Source: Streptomyces liliifuscus (GTDB lineage Bacteria > Actinomycetota > Actinomycetes > Streptomycetales > Streptomycetaceae). From it: 64,000 bases of DNA. Position 1 is the stretch's first letter. Each line of letters opens with the position of its first letter. Below, piece after piece: positions 7,394 through 14,908 of this stretch. Location: NCBI RefSeq assembly GCF_016598615.1, contig NZ_CP066831.1, forward strand, positions 2,356,001 through 2,420,000, given 5' to 3'. Made by a program: the position numbers and the translations under genes. The notes below the pieces were generated by a model. It searched no databases and was not told the origin of the DNA. It saw only the letters and a program-made list of their open reading frames with translations.

Positions 7394-9315
7394 GGAAGCG
7401 CGACCGAACTCCCAAGACGTACACCCGACTTGAGTATCCGCTGGTCCGCGACTCGCGCGACGAGCCCTTCCGCAGGGCGAGTTGGGACGAGGCCCTGGAC
7501 CGCGCCGCCCGGGGCCTCGGCGCGGCACGCGACGCGTTCGGCATGTTCTCCTGCGCCCGCGCGACCAACGAGATGAACTACGTGGCGCAGAAGTTCGCCC
7601 GCGTGGTCATGGGCACCAACAACGTCGACTCCTGCAACCGGACCTGCCACGCGCCCAGCGTGGCGGGCCTGTCGGCGGCCTTCGGATCCGGCGGCGGCAC
7701 CTCCTCGTACGGCGAGGTCGAGCACTCGGACCTCATCGTGATGTGGGGTTCCAACGCCCGTTTCGCGCACCCGATCTTCTTCCATCACGTCCTGAAGGGG
7801 ATCAGGAACGGCGCCCGGATGTACGCGGTCGACCCGCGCCGCACGTCCACGGCCGAGTGGGCGGAGAGCTGGCTCGGGCTGAACGTCGGAACGGACATCC
7901 CGATGGCGCACGCGATCGGCCGCGAGATCATCCACGCGGGTCTGGCGAACGAGGCGTTCATCGAGCGGGCGACCACCGGCTTCGAGGAGTACAAACAGCT
8001 CGTCGAGCCCTGGACGCTGTCCCTCGCCGAGAAGGTGACGGGCGTACCGGCCGCCGCGATACGCGAGTTGGCGCACGCCTACGCCCGCGCCGAGCGCGCC
8101 CAGCTGTGCTGGACGCTCGGCATCACCGAGCACCACAACGGCACGGACAACGTCCGCGCGCTCATCAACCTGTCGCTCCTGACCGGCCATGTGGGGCGGT
8201 TCGGCTCCGGGCTGCAGCCGCTGCGCGGGCAGAACAACGTGCAGGGCGGCGGCGACATGGGCGCCATCCCGAACCGGCTGCCCGGCTTCCAGGACATCCT
8301 CGACCCCGACACCCGGCTGAAGTTCGAGTCCGCCTGGGACACCGTCATCCAGCCCCACTACGGGATGAACCTCACCGAGATGTTCGAGGCCATGGAGGAG
8401 GGCACGCTCAAGGCCGTCTACTGCATCGGCGAGAACCCGGCGCAGTCGGAGGCCGACAGCGAGCAGGCGGTACGGCGTATGCGGGCCCTCGACTTCCTCG
8501 TCGTCCAGGACATCTTCCTGACGAAGACGGCCGAGCTCGCGGACGTCGTCCTGCCCGCGACGGCCGGCTGGGCCGAGACCGAGGGCACGACCACCAACAG
8601 TGAGCGGCGCGTTCAGCGGGTGCGCCGGGCGGTGATCCCGCCCGGTGAGGCCCGCGAGGACATCGACATCCTCTGCGACCTCGCCTCCCGAATGGGCCAC
8701 GAGTGGAAGTACGCGGACTCCGAGGCCGTGTGGAACGAGCTGCGGTCGGTGTCCCCGGACCACTTCGGGATGACGTACGAACGCCTGGAGGAGCATCAGG
8801 GCATCCAGTGGCCGTGTCCCCAGACCGACCGGATCGAACCGACCTATCTGCACGGCCGGTTGTGGGAGTCCGACCCGGCCGCGCGGGGCCGGCTCGCGCC
8901 CTTCGGTCTGGTCCAGCACGACCCGCCGGTCGACCTCACGGACGAGGAGTACCCGATCCGGCTGACCACCGGGCGGCGGCTCGACTCGTACAACACCGGG
9001 GTGCAGAGCGGCGGTTTCGCCTCGCCGCTGCGGCGCGGTGAGTACGTCGAGCTGTGCCCGGAGGACGCGGAGCGCTACGGCGTGGTGGTCGGCGAGGAGG
9101 TCCAGGTCTCATCGCGGCGCGGGGCGGTTGTGGCGCCGGTGTGGGTCGACACCGCGCTGCGGCCCGGGCTCGCGTTCATGACCATGCACTTTCCCGACGA
9201 GGTGGACACCAACCAGCTGACGATCGAGGCCAACTGCCCGATCGCGGGGACGGCGGAGTTCAAGGCGTCGGCGATCCGGATCGACAAGCTGCCGGTTGCT
9301 ATTCAAGTGAGGTGA
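7390..9315 (+). CDS. Formate dehydrogenase alpha subunit, catalytic molybdopterin half
   Basis: A 641-residue bis-MGD oxidoreductase. The active site is in NNVDSCNRTCHAPSVAGL: Cys86 occupies the position of the Sec/Cys metal ligand, followed by His87. The molybdopterin domains continue through LRGQNNVQGGGDMGA and the C-terminal dinucleotide-binding domain (RLTTGRRLDSYNTG to NCPIAGTAEFK). It begins right where fused FdsA/FdhF proteins leave the [4Fe-4S] domain (TRLEYPLVRD), and has no iron-sulfur domain of its own. That missing part is encoded two genes downstream. Together with the NuoEF-like protein it should make a cytoplasmic NAD-linked formate dehydrogenase. ATG at 7390; its last codon is followed at once by the next gene. 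Confidence 0.88.
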   Translation: MRKRDRTPKTYTRLEYPLVRDSRDEPFRRASWDEALDRAARGLGAARDAFGMFSCARATNEMNYVAQKFARVVMGTNNVDSCNRTCHAPSVAGLSAAFGSGGGTSSYGEVEHSDLIVMWGSNARFAHPIFFHHVLKGIRNGARMYAVDPRRTSTAEWAESWLGLNVGTDIPMAHAIGREIIHAGLANEAFIERATTGFEEYKQLVEPWTLSLAEKVTGVPAAAIRELAHAYARAERAQLCWTLGITEHHNGTDNVRALINLSLLTGHVGRFGSGLQPLRGQNNVQGGGDMGAIPNRLPGFQDILDPDTRLKFESAWDTVIQPHYGMNLTEMFEAMEEGTLKAVYCIGENPAQSEADSEQAVRRMRALDFLVVQDIFLTKTAELADVVLPATAGWAETEGTTTNSERRVQRVRRAVIPPGEAREDIDILCDLASRMGHEWKYADSEAVWNELRSVSPDHFGMTYERLEEHQGIQWPCPQTDRIEPTYLHGRLWESDPAARGRLAPFGLVQHDPPVDLTDEEYPIRLTTGRRLDSYNTGVQSGGFASPLRRGEYVELCPEDAERYGVVVGEEVQVSSRRGAVVAPVWVDTALRPGLAFMTMHFPDEVDTNQLTIEANCPIAGTAEFKASAIRIDKLPVAIQVR

Positions 9316-9318
9316 TGT

Positions 9319-11154
9319 GTGGTGGACCTGCACTTCGGTGACAGCAAGCCGACGGACGAGGAGCGGGCGGCCATCGACGCACTGCTCGGTCCTCCGGAGT
9401 CTTCGTGGGAGGGCGCCGACCGTTCCGACGCCGACCTGAGGTGGGCACGCGGCGGGCGTGAGGCCCGGGAACGCCGTGACCTGCTGTTGCCGGGGCTGCA
9501 CGCCGTCAACGACCGGATCGGCTGGATCAGCGAGGGCGCCCTCGACTACCTCTGCCGGCGGCTGACCGTGCCACCGGCGGAGGCGTACGGGGTCGCCACC
9601 TTCTACGCGATGTTCTCGATGAAGCCGCGGCCCGCGACGGTCCTGCACGTCTGCACGGACCTCGCGTGCGCGGCGGCCGGGGCCTCGGAGCTGTGCGCGG
9701 GCGTCGAGGCCCGGCTCGGCCTCGGCAGCGGGGTCGCCGTGGAGCGCAGCCCCTGCCTGGGCCTGTGCGAGCGGGCTCCGGCCGCGCTGGCGATCAAGGC
9801 CGGGGATCCGGTGCGTACGGCCGTGTCGGCGCCCGCGACCGTCGAGCGGGCCGTGCTCGCGGCGAGCTCGCCCGACTCGGCGCCCGAGGAGCCGTCGGCG
9901 GCCCTGGCGGTGCCGCAGGCGGCCGAGGCGGGCCGTGAGGAGCTCGTGCTGCTGAGCCGCGTCGGCGTGGTCGACCCGGCCTCGCTGGACGACTACCGGG
10001 CACACGGCGGCTACACGGCCCTGCGGCAGGCCTTCGCGATCGGCCCCGCCGGGGTCATCCGCGAGGTCACCGACGCGGGCCTGGTCGGGCGCGGCGGCGC
10101 CGCCTTCCCCACCGGCCGCAAATGGCAGGCCACGGCGTCCCAGCCCGACCATCCGCACTACCTAGTCTGCAACGCCGACGAGTCCGAGCCGGGCACCTTC
10201 AAGGACCGTGTGGTCATGGAGGGCGACCCGTACTCGCTCGTGGAGGCGATGACGATCGCGGGCTACGCGGTCGGGGCGCACAAGGGCTACCTGTATCTGC
10301 GCGGCGAGTACCCGCGGGCCCTGGAACGCATGGAGCACGCCATCGGACAGGCACGCGCGCGTGGGCTGCTCGGCGACGACGTCCTCGGCCAGGGGTACGC
10401 CTTCGACATCGAGATCCGGCGCGGCGCGGGCGCGTACATCTGCGGCGAGGAGACCGCCCTCTTCAACTCGATAGAGGGGTACAGAGGAGAGCCGCGGTCG
10501 AAACCGCCCTTCCCCGTGGAGAAGGGTTTGTTCGGCAAACCCACCGCCGAGAACAACGTCGAGACGCTGGTCAACGTGCTGCCCATCCTCACGATGGGGG
10601 CGCAGGCGTACGCCGCGATCGGCACCGGCAAGTCCACCGGACCCAAGCTGTTCTGTGTGTCGGGCAGCGTGGACCGGCCCGGCATCTACGAGTTGCCGTT
10701 CGGCGCGACGCTCGGCGAGCTGCTGGACCTCGCGGGCGTACGTAAACGTTTGCGCGCGGTGCTGCTCGGCGGCGCGGCCGGTGGTTTCGTACGGCCCGAC
10801 GAGCTGGACATCCCGCTCACCTTCGAGGGCACGCGGGAGGCGGGCACGACGCTCGGCTCCGGGGTCGTGTTGGCCTTCGACGACACCGTGCCGCTGCCTC
10901 GTCTGCTGCTGCGGATCGCCGAGTTCTTCCGCGACGAGTCCTGCGGGCAGTGCGTGCCGTGCCGGGTCGGGACCGTGCGCCAGGAGGAGGCGCTGCACCG
11001 CATCGTCGGGCGGACGGGCGCGGACGCGGCACCCGACATCGCCCTGCTGCGCGAGGTGGGCCGTGCCATGAAGGACGCCTCGATCTGCGGTCTCGGGCAG
11101 ACCGCGTGGAACGCCGTGGAATCCGCCATCGACCGCCTGGGGGCGTACGAATGA
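9319..11154 (+). CDS. NuoE-NuoF fusion, diaphorase subunit of formate dehydrogenase
   Basis: A 611-residue fusion. Residues 50-165 are a thioredoxin-like [2Fe-2S] NuoE domain with Cys112, Cys117, Cys146 and Cys150. After a proline/alanine-rich linker (about 175-205) comes NuoF: FMN/NADH-binding GLVGRGGAAFPTGRKW, NADESEPGTFKDR and GAYICGEETAL, an SLBB region, and a [4Fe-4S] site with Cys542, Cys545, Cys548 and Cys590. It corresponds to FdsG plus FdsB of soluble NAD-dependent formate dehydrogenases and would pass electrons from formate to NAD+. GTG at 9319 (9322 also possible) follows AGGTGA. It overlaps the next gene by ATGA. Confidence 0.9.
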   Translation: MVDLHFGDSKPTDEERAAIDALLGPPESSWEGADRSDADLRWARGGREARERRDLLLPGLHAVNDRIGWISEGALDYLCRRLTVPPAEAYGVATFYAMFSMKPRPATVLHVCTDLACAAAGASELCAGVEARLGLGSGVAVERSPCLGLCERAPAALAIKAGDPVRTAVSAPATVERAVLAASSPDSAPEEPSAALAVPQAAEAGREELVLLSRVGVVDPASLDDYRAHGGYTALRQAFAIGPAGVIREVTDAGLVGRGGAAFPTGRKWQATASQPDHPHYLVCNADESEPGTFKDRVVMEGDPYSLVEAMTIAGYAVGAHKGYLYLRGEYPRALERMEHAIGQARARGLLGDDVLGQGYAFDIEIRRGAGAYICGEETALFNSIEGYRGEPRSKPPFPVEKGLFGKPTAENNVETLVNVLPILTMGAQAYAAIGTGKSTGPKLFCVSGSVDRPGIYELPFGATLGELLDLAGVRKRLRAVLLGGAAGGFVRPDELDIPLTFEGTREAGTTLGSGVVLAFDDTVPLPRLLLRIAEFFRDESCGQCVPCRVGTVRQEEALHRIVGRTGADAAPDIALLREVGRAMKDASICGLGQTAWNAVESAIDRLGAYE

Positions 11155-12011
11155 CCTTGATACCGCTGGGGATCCCCCGCCGTCTGCTGGAGTTCACGAT
11201 CGACGGTGAGCCCGTGCGGGCCCCTGAGGGATCGACGATCCTCGACGCCTGCAGGTCGGTGGGCAAGGACGTCCCGACCCTCTGCCAGGGCGACACCCTG
11301 ACCCCCAAGAACGCCTGCCGCGTCTGCGTCGTCGAGGTCGAGGGCGCGCGCACCCTCGTCCCGGCCTGCTCCCGAAAGGCCGAGGCGGGCATGCAGGTGC
11401 AGACGGACACCGAGCGCGCCCGCCACAGCCGCAAGATCGTCCTCGAACTCCTCGCGTCCTCGGTCGACCTGTCGACCACACCGGAGGTCGCCGGATGGCT
11501 CAAGGAGTACGAGGCGAAGCCCGACCGGTTCGGCCCGGACGCGGCCCGTCTCAATGAGGAGCCGAAGATCGACAACGACCTGTACGTGCGCGACTACGAC
11601 AAGTGCATCCTCTGCTACAAGTGCGTGGACGCCTGCGGCGACCAGTGGCAGAACACTTTCGCGATCTCGGTCGTCGGGCGCGGCTTCGACGCCCGGATCG
11701 CCGTCGAGCACGACGCGCCGCTCACCGACTCGGCGTGCGTGTACTGCGGCAACTGCATCGAGGTGTGCCCGACGGGCGCGCTGTCGTTCAAGTCGGAGTT
11801 CGACATGCGCGCGGCGGGTACGTGGGACGAGCCGGCGCAGACCGAGACGACCACGGTGTGCGCCTACTGCGGAGTGGGCTGCAATCTCACGCTGCACGTG
11901 CAGGACAATGAGATCGTGAAGGTCACCTCGCCGCACGACAACCCGGTGACCCACGGCAACCTCTGCATCAAGGGCCGCTTCGGCTACCAGCACGTACAGA
12001 ACCGGGACTGA
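11151..12011 (+). CDS. Formate dehydrogenase alpha subunit, N-terminal iron-sulfur half
   Basis: A 286-residue electron-transfer protein. In order: a plant-type [2Fe-2S] domain (Cys45, Cys56, Cys59, Cys73), two [4Fe-4S] clusters (Cys152/155/158/162 and Cys196/199/202/206), then the proximal [4Fe-4S] domain that normally opens the molybdopterin subunit (Cys237, Cys240, Cys244, Cys272). It ends LCIKGRFGYQHVQNRD, just where the catalytic half encoded upstream begins. The NuoG-like His/Cys cluster usually found after the [2Fe-2S] domain is not seen; the sequence instead reads LLASSVDLSTTPEV. ATG at 11151 overlaps the upstream stop; FdhD follows 7 bp later. Confidence 0.9.
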   Translation: MTLIPLGIPRRLLEFTIDGEPVRAPEGSTILDACRSVGKDVPTLCQGDTLTPKNACRVCVVEVEGARTLVPACSRKAEAGMQVQTDTERARHSRKIVLELLASSVDLSTTPEVAGWLKEYEAKPDRFGPDAARLNEEPKIDNDLYVRDYDKCILCYKCVDACGDQWQNTFAISVVGRGFDARIAVEHDAPLTDSACVYCGNCIEVCPTGALSFKSEFDMRAAGTWDEPAQTETTTVCAYCGVGCNLTLHVQDNEIVKVTSPHDNPVTHGNLCIKGRFGYQHVQNRD

Positions 12012-12018
12012 TCAGGAC

Positions 12019-12882
12019 ATGGGACGAGTCACGGAACGACGCAAGGTGATCCGCATCCGGGACGGGGTGGTCTCCGCCCGCCCCGACACGCTCGTCGCGG
12101 AGGAGCCACTGGAGATCCGCCTCAACGGCAAACCCCTCGCAATCACGATGCGCACCCCGGGCGACGACTTCGCGCTCGCGGCGGGCTTCCTGGTCAGCGA
12201 GGGGGTGCTGGGCGCGGCCGACGAACTCCAGAACATCGTCTACTGCGCCGGGGCGACGGTGGACGGCTCGAACACGTACAACATCGTCGACGTGCGGACC
12301 GCGCCCGGCGTCGTCATCCCCGACATCACCCTCGAACGCAACGTCTACACGACCTCGTCCTGCGGCCTGTGCGGCAAGGCGAGCCTGGACGCGGTCCGTA
12401 CGACCGCCCGCTGGTCGATCGACGACACGGCGGGCGACACAGCTCCCCCGGTGCGGCTCGGACCCGAACTGCTCGCGAGCCTCCCCGACCGGCTGCGCGC
12501 GGCGCAGCGCGTGTTCGACCGGACCGGGGGTCTGCACGCGGCCGCGCTGTTCACGGAGGACGGCGAACTCGTCGACATCCGGGAGGACGTGGGCCGGCAC
12601 AACGCGGTCGACAAGCTGGTCGGCCGCGCCCTGCAGAACGGCTCGCTGCCGCTCTCCCGCACCGTCCTGCTGGTCTCGGGCCGGGCGTCCTTCGAGCTGG
12701 CGCAGAAGGCCGTGATGGCGGGCATCCCGGTCCTCGCGGCGGTCTCTGCGCCGTCCTCGCTGGCGGTGGACCTGGCCGCCGAGTCGAACCTCACGCTGGT
12801 CGGCTTCCTGCGGGGCACCTCCATGAACGTGTACGCGGGCGAGCACCGCATCGCTCTGCAGGCCGCGGCCGCCCAGGGCTGA
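12019..12882 (+). CDS. fdhD: Formate dehydrogenase accessory sulfurtransferase FdhD
   Basis: A 287-residue protein matching FdhD. The redox-active pair is Cys115-x2-Cys118 in TTSSCGLCGKASLDAV, with the family motifs RTPGDDFALAAGFL, GGLHAAALFTEDGELVDI and REDVGRHNAVDKLVG. FdhD carries sulfur from the IscS desulfurase to the bis-MGD cofactor, a step needed for formate dehydrogenase activity. This fits its place as last gene of the operon and argues that the split dehydrogenase is a functional sulfido-Mo/W enzyme. ATG at 12019. A short GC stem (12888-12927) follows. Confidence 0.95.
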   Translation: MGRVTERRKVIRIRDGVVSARPDTLVAEEPLEIRLNGKPLAITMRTPGDDFALAAGFLVSEGVLGAADELQNIVYCAGATVDGSNTYNIVDVRTAPGVVIPDITLERNVYTTSSCGLCGKASLDAVRTTARWSIDDTAGDTAPPVRLGPELLASLPDRLRAAQRVFDRTGGLHAAALFTEDGELVDIREDVGRHNAVDKLVGRALQNGSLPLSRTVLLVSGRASFELAQKAVMAGIPVLAAVSAPSSLAVDLAAESNLTLVGFLRGTSMNVYAGEHRIALQAAAAQG

Positions 12883-12990
12883 CCGGTCTCCCCGCTGCAC
12901 GGCGGCGGGGCCCCACCCGGCGGGGAGCGCCCCCTGCGCCGGAGGGGCCCTGCTGTTTCAAGTGCTCGGTTCGCCTCCGGGGCGCTACAG

Positions 12991-13088
12991 CCTGTGTCGA
13001 GAGGGCGACCGTGCTCGACCCTCCTTCGTCGGGCCTCCGCGCTCCCCCAGACTCCGTCCGGGGGGACCCCCAGACCTCTCGACACAGG
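12991..13088. repeat. 98-bp element with 14-bp terminal inverted repeats
   Basis: CCTGTGTCGAGAGG (12991-13004) is perfectly inverted as CCTCTCGACACAGG (13075-13088). Inside is an inner hairpin, CCCCC-AGACTCCGTCC-GGGGG. No open frame explains it. It may be a MITE-like or structured intergenic element. Confidence 0.6.
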
Positions 13089-13108
13089 CGCGCCCCTTCG
13101 GCTCACTC

Positions 13109-13133
13109 GCAAGCCAGTAGCTGGCCTGCTTGC
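13109..13133 (-). terminator. Hairpin terminator of the isochorismatase-like gene
   Basis: GCAAG-CCAG-TAG-CTGG-CCTG-CTTGC, a near-perfect stem with a small bulge, three bases after the stop of the minus-strand hydrolase gene. Confidence 0.6.
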
Positions 13134-13136
13134 CGA

Positions 13137-13679
13137 TCAGCCCCTTGCGAAGCGCACATCCTCGGCCGTGACGACCGTGCCCAGGCGTGGGAAGTCCAGC
13201 TTCACCGAGGCCTCGTGTTCCGGGCCGGTGAGGGCCGCCATGGCGTTCTCGACGAAGACGAGGTCGTAGCCGAGGTCGCCGGCGGCACGGGCGGTGGACT
13301 CGACGCCGAGGTTGGTGGCGATTCCACCGAACACCAGCGTGGAGACACCGTGTTCGCGGAGCCGCTCGTGCAGCCCCGTGCCCTGGAAACCGCCGATGGT
13401 CCGCTTCACGATCTCGACGTCGCCCTCCGCCGCGAGCCCCGCGACCAGACCGCTGCCGGGCGGCTGTTCGTGGACACCGGGCCGCTCCACGCGCACCAGT
13501 ACGACGAGCGCGCCCACCTCCCGGAAAGCAGACGCCAACTCCTCGGCGACGGCGAGGACTTCGGTCCCCTTGTGGGGCTCCAGGGGCAGTCCGACGATGC
13601 GGTCCATCAGATCGACCAGCACAAGGGCGGTGTGTGCGGGGTCGAGGGCCAGGCGGGGTTCCATGTCCGGTGCGTTCAT
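13137..13679 (-). CDS. Isochorismatase-fold hydrolase without the nucleophilic cysteine
   Basis: A 180-residue isochorismatase-like hydrolase. Asp23 (LVLVDLMDRIVG) and Lys92 (IVKRTIGGFQGTGL) of the usual D-K-C triad are present, but the cysteine position holds Gly125 in GGIATNLGVESTARAAGDLG. A glycine here occurs in genuine isochorismatases such as EntB and in some YecD-like proteins, whereas nicotinamidases and ureidoacid amidases have cysteine. An amidase role is therefore unlikely. The ATG at 13679 has no good ribosome site; TAACGT six bases upstream suggests a leaderless transcript. It stands alone between the FdhD and collagen-like genes. Confidence 0.82.
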   Translation of the reverse strand: MNAPDMEPRLALDPAHTALVLVDLMDRIVGLPLEPHKGTEVLAVAEELASAFREVGALVVLVRVERPGVHEQPPGSGLVAGLAAEGDVEIVKRTIGGFQGTGLHERLREHGVSTLVFGGIATNLGVESTARAAGDLGYDLVFVENAMAALTGPEHEASVKLDFPRLGTVVTAEDVRFARG

Positions 13680-13772
13680 GACGGAACGTTAGCCCGCATC
13701 AGCCGTCCGTACCGGAAATCCGGATCAACAGGCCCGTGAACTGCTCGGGTTGGCCCCCTTCGCCGCCAACCG

Positions 13773-14597
13773 GTGGTACAGCCGGACATGACGCTCCGTC
13801 AGCACCCGTCCGGAGGTACGAGCAAGGCGGGCGCGTACCCCGGAGGCACTTGCCTCGCTGCTCCGGACAACCTCGAACGGGCCCCGTACGCACGACCCGT
13901 CGTCCAGGTAGGAGGCAGTTACCTGGATGCCGGCACCCCCCTGCTCGGCTCGATACTTGCCTGCGCGGGCGTGCTGGGCGCGGCCGTCGTGGCGAGGCCG
14001 TGTCGACGCTGGCGCAGGACGTACGCGATCTGCGCGCCCAGGTCGAGGCCGGTGGCGGCACCCCGGCGGCACCCGATCCGTCCGAGGCCGTCGACGACCT
14101 GCTCGACCGGGTGCGCGTACCGGCCGCCGCCCCCCGGCGAGCCCGGTGCCAAGGGTGACCGGGGCGCGACCGGAGCGGGCGGGGCACCCGGCCCCGGCGG
14201 TGACCGCGGACCGCGCGGCGAGAGCGGGCCGCCCGGACCGTCGGGCTCCCCGGGCCCCGCAGGGCCGTCGGGAGAGCCCGGCGAGCCGGGTCCCGCGGGC
14301 GCCGACGGGCTCAACGGGCTCAACGGGGCGAACGGCACGGACGGAGCGGGGGGTCCCGCCGGGCCGCCCGGCTCCGACGGCTCGCAGGGCTATCAGGGGC
14401 CGAAGGGGGAGCCCGGCCCCAAGGGCGAGAAGGGCGACCCCGGACCCTCGTGCCCGGACGGCTACAGCCTCCAGGCGCCCGCCGGCGACCCGGACGCGCT
14501 CGTCTGCCGTCGAGGCGGCGGGGCCGCCCCCGCCCCCGAGCCCGCGGGGCTCCTCCCCGTGCCGCCGCCACTGCTCCGACGGAGGGAACTCACCTAG
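13773..14597 (+). CDS. Collagen-like protein, apparently interrupted by compensating frameshifts
   Basis: As written the frame gives 274 residues: an N-terminus with a hydrophobic stretch (LLGSILACAGVLGAAVV), a basic low-quality segment, a Gly-X-Y region of about 35 triplets (GEPGAKGDRGATG to KGEKGDPG), then CPDGYSLQAPAGDPDALVC and a Pro-rich tail. Between about 14000 and 14130 the family-like linker (VSTLAQDVRDLRAQVEAGGG, APDPSEAVDDLLDRVRV) is read in a different frame. This implies a missing base near 13990-14005 and an extra base in the C run near 14130-14140. Sequencing error or a decaying gene are both possible. The start (GTG 13773 or ATG 13788) lacks a ribosome site and is uncertain. 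Function is unknown, probably surface-exposed. Confidence 0.55.
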   Translation: MVQPDMTLRQHPSGGTSKAGAYPGGTCLAAPDNLERAPYARPVVQVGGSYLDAGTPLLGSILACAGVLGAAVVARPCRRWRRTYAICAPRSRPVAAPRRHPIRPRPSTTCSTGCAYRPPPPGEPGAKGDRGATGAGGAPGPGGDRGPRGESGPPGPSGSPGPAGPSGEPGEPGPAGADGLNGLNGANGTDGAGGPAGPPGSDGSQGYQGPKGEPGPKGEKGDPGPSCPDGYSLQAPAGDPDALVCRRGGGAAPAPEPAGLLPVPPPLLRRRELT

Positions 14598-14908
14598 CCC
14601 GGCCCGCGTCCTCACCCGCCCGCGGCACCGGGTGTTCCACAGTCTCCGGGCGGGCTCCGAGGCGTACGGAACGGAACCCGCCCGACCGCCGAAACGCGAA
14701 CCGCCCGACCGCCGAGGGGAGGCGCACACCACCAAGCGGCACCGAGCCCTCGTCCGCCGTGCGCCAACTTCCCCCGGCACGACCCGTGCACGCTTCTTGT
14801 GGGGTGCCTGAGAGCCCAAGTAGCGTCTGTGGCGCGCACGTTGGACGTGGGATGTCCAGATGTCCAGACGTATCCAGATGTCCAGACGCATGAAGGGCAG
14901 GTCGCACC
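14598..14908. other. Intergenic region before the sialidase gene
   Basis: Holds a possible terminator for the collagen-like gene (CGGGCGGG 14647-14654 with CCCGCCCG 14677-14684), a 15-bp direct repeat CCGCCCGACCGCCGA (14678 and 14701), and the sialidase promoter with tandem operator-like repeats (14855-14888). No gene is convincing here. Confidence 0.5.
14855..14888 (+). promoter_or_regulatory. 16-bp direct repeat upstream of the sialidase gene
   Basis: TCCAGATGTCCAGACG occurs at 14855-14870 and again at 14873-14888 (period 18), ending 20 bp before the ATG. TTGGAC at 14841-14846 forms an inverted partner of GTCCA. It is a likely multi-site operator, or part of the 5' leader. Confidence 0.5.

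Noticed and set aside
7390..9315. Selenocysteine in the formate dehydrogenase
   Set aside because: The metal-ligand position is Cys86 encoded normally; no in-frame TGA is needed.
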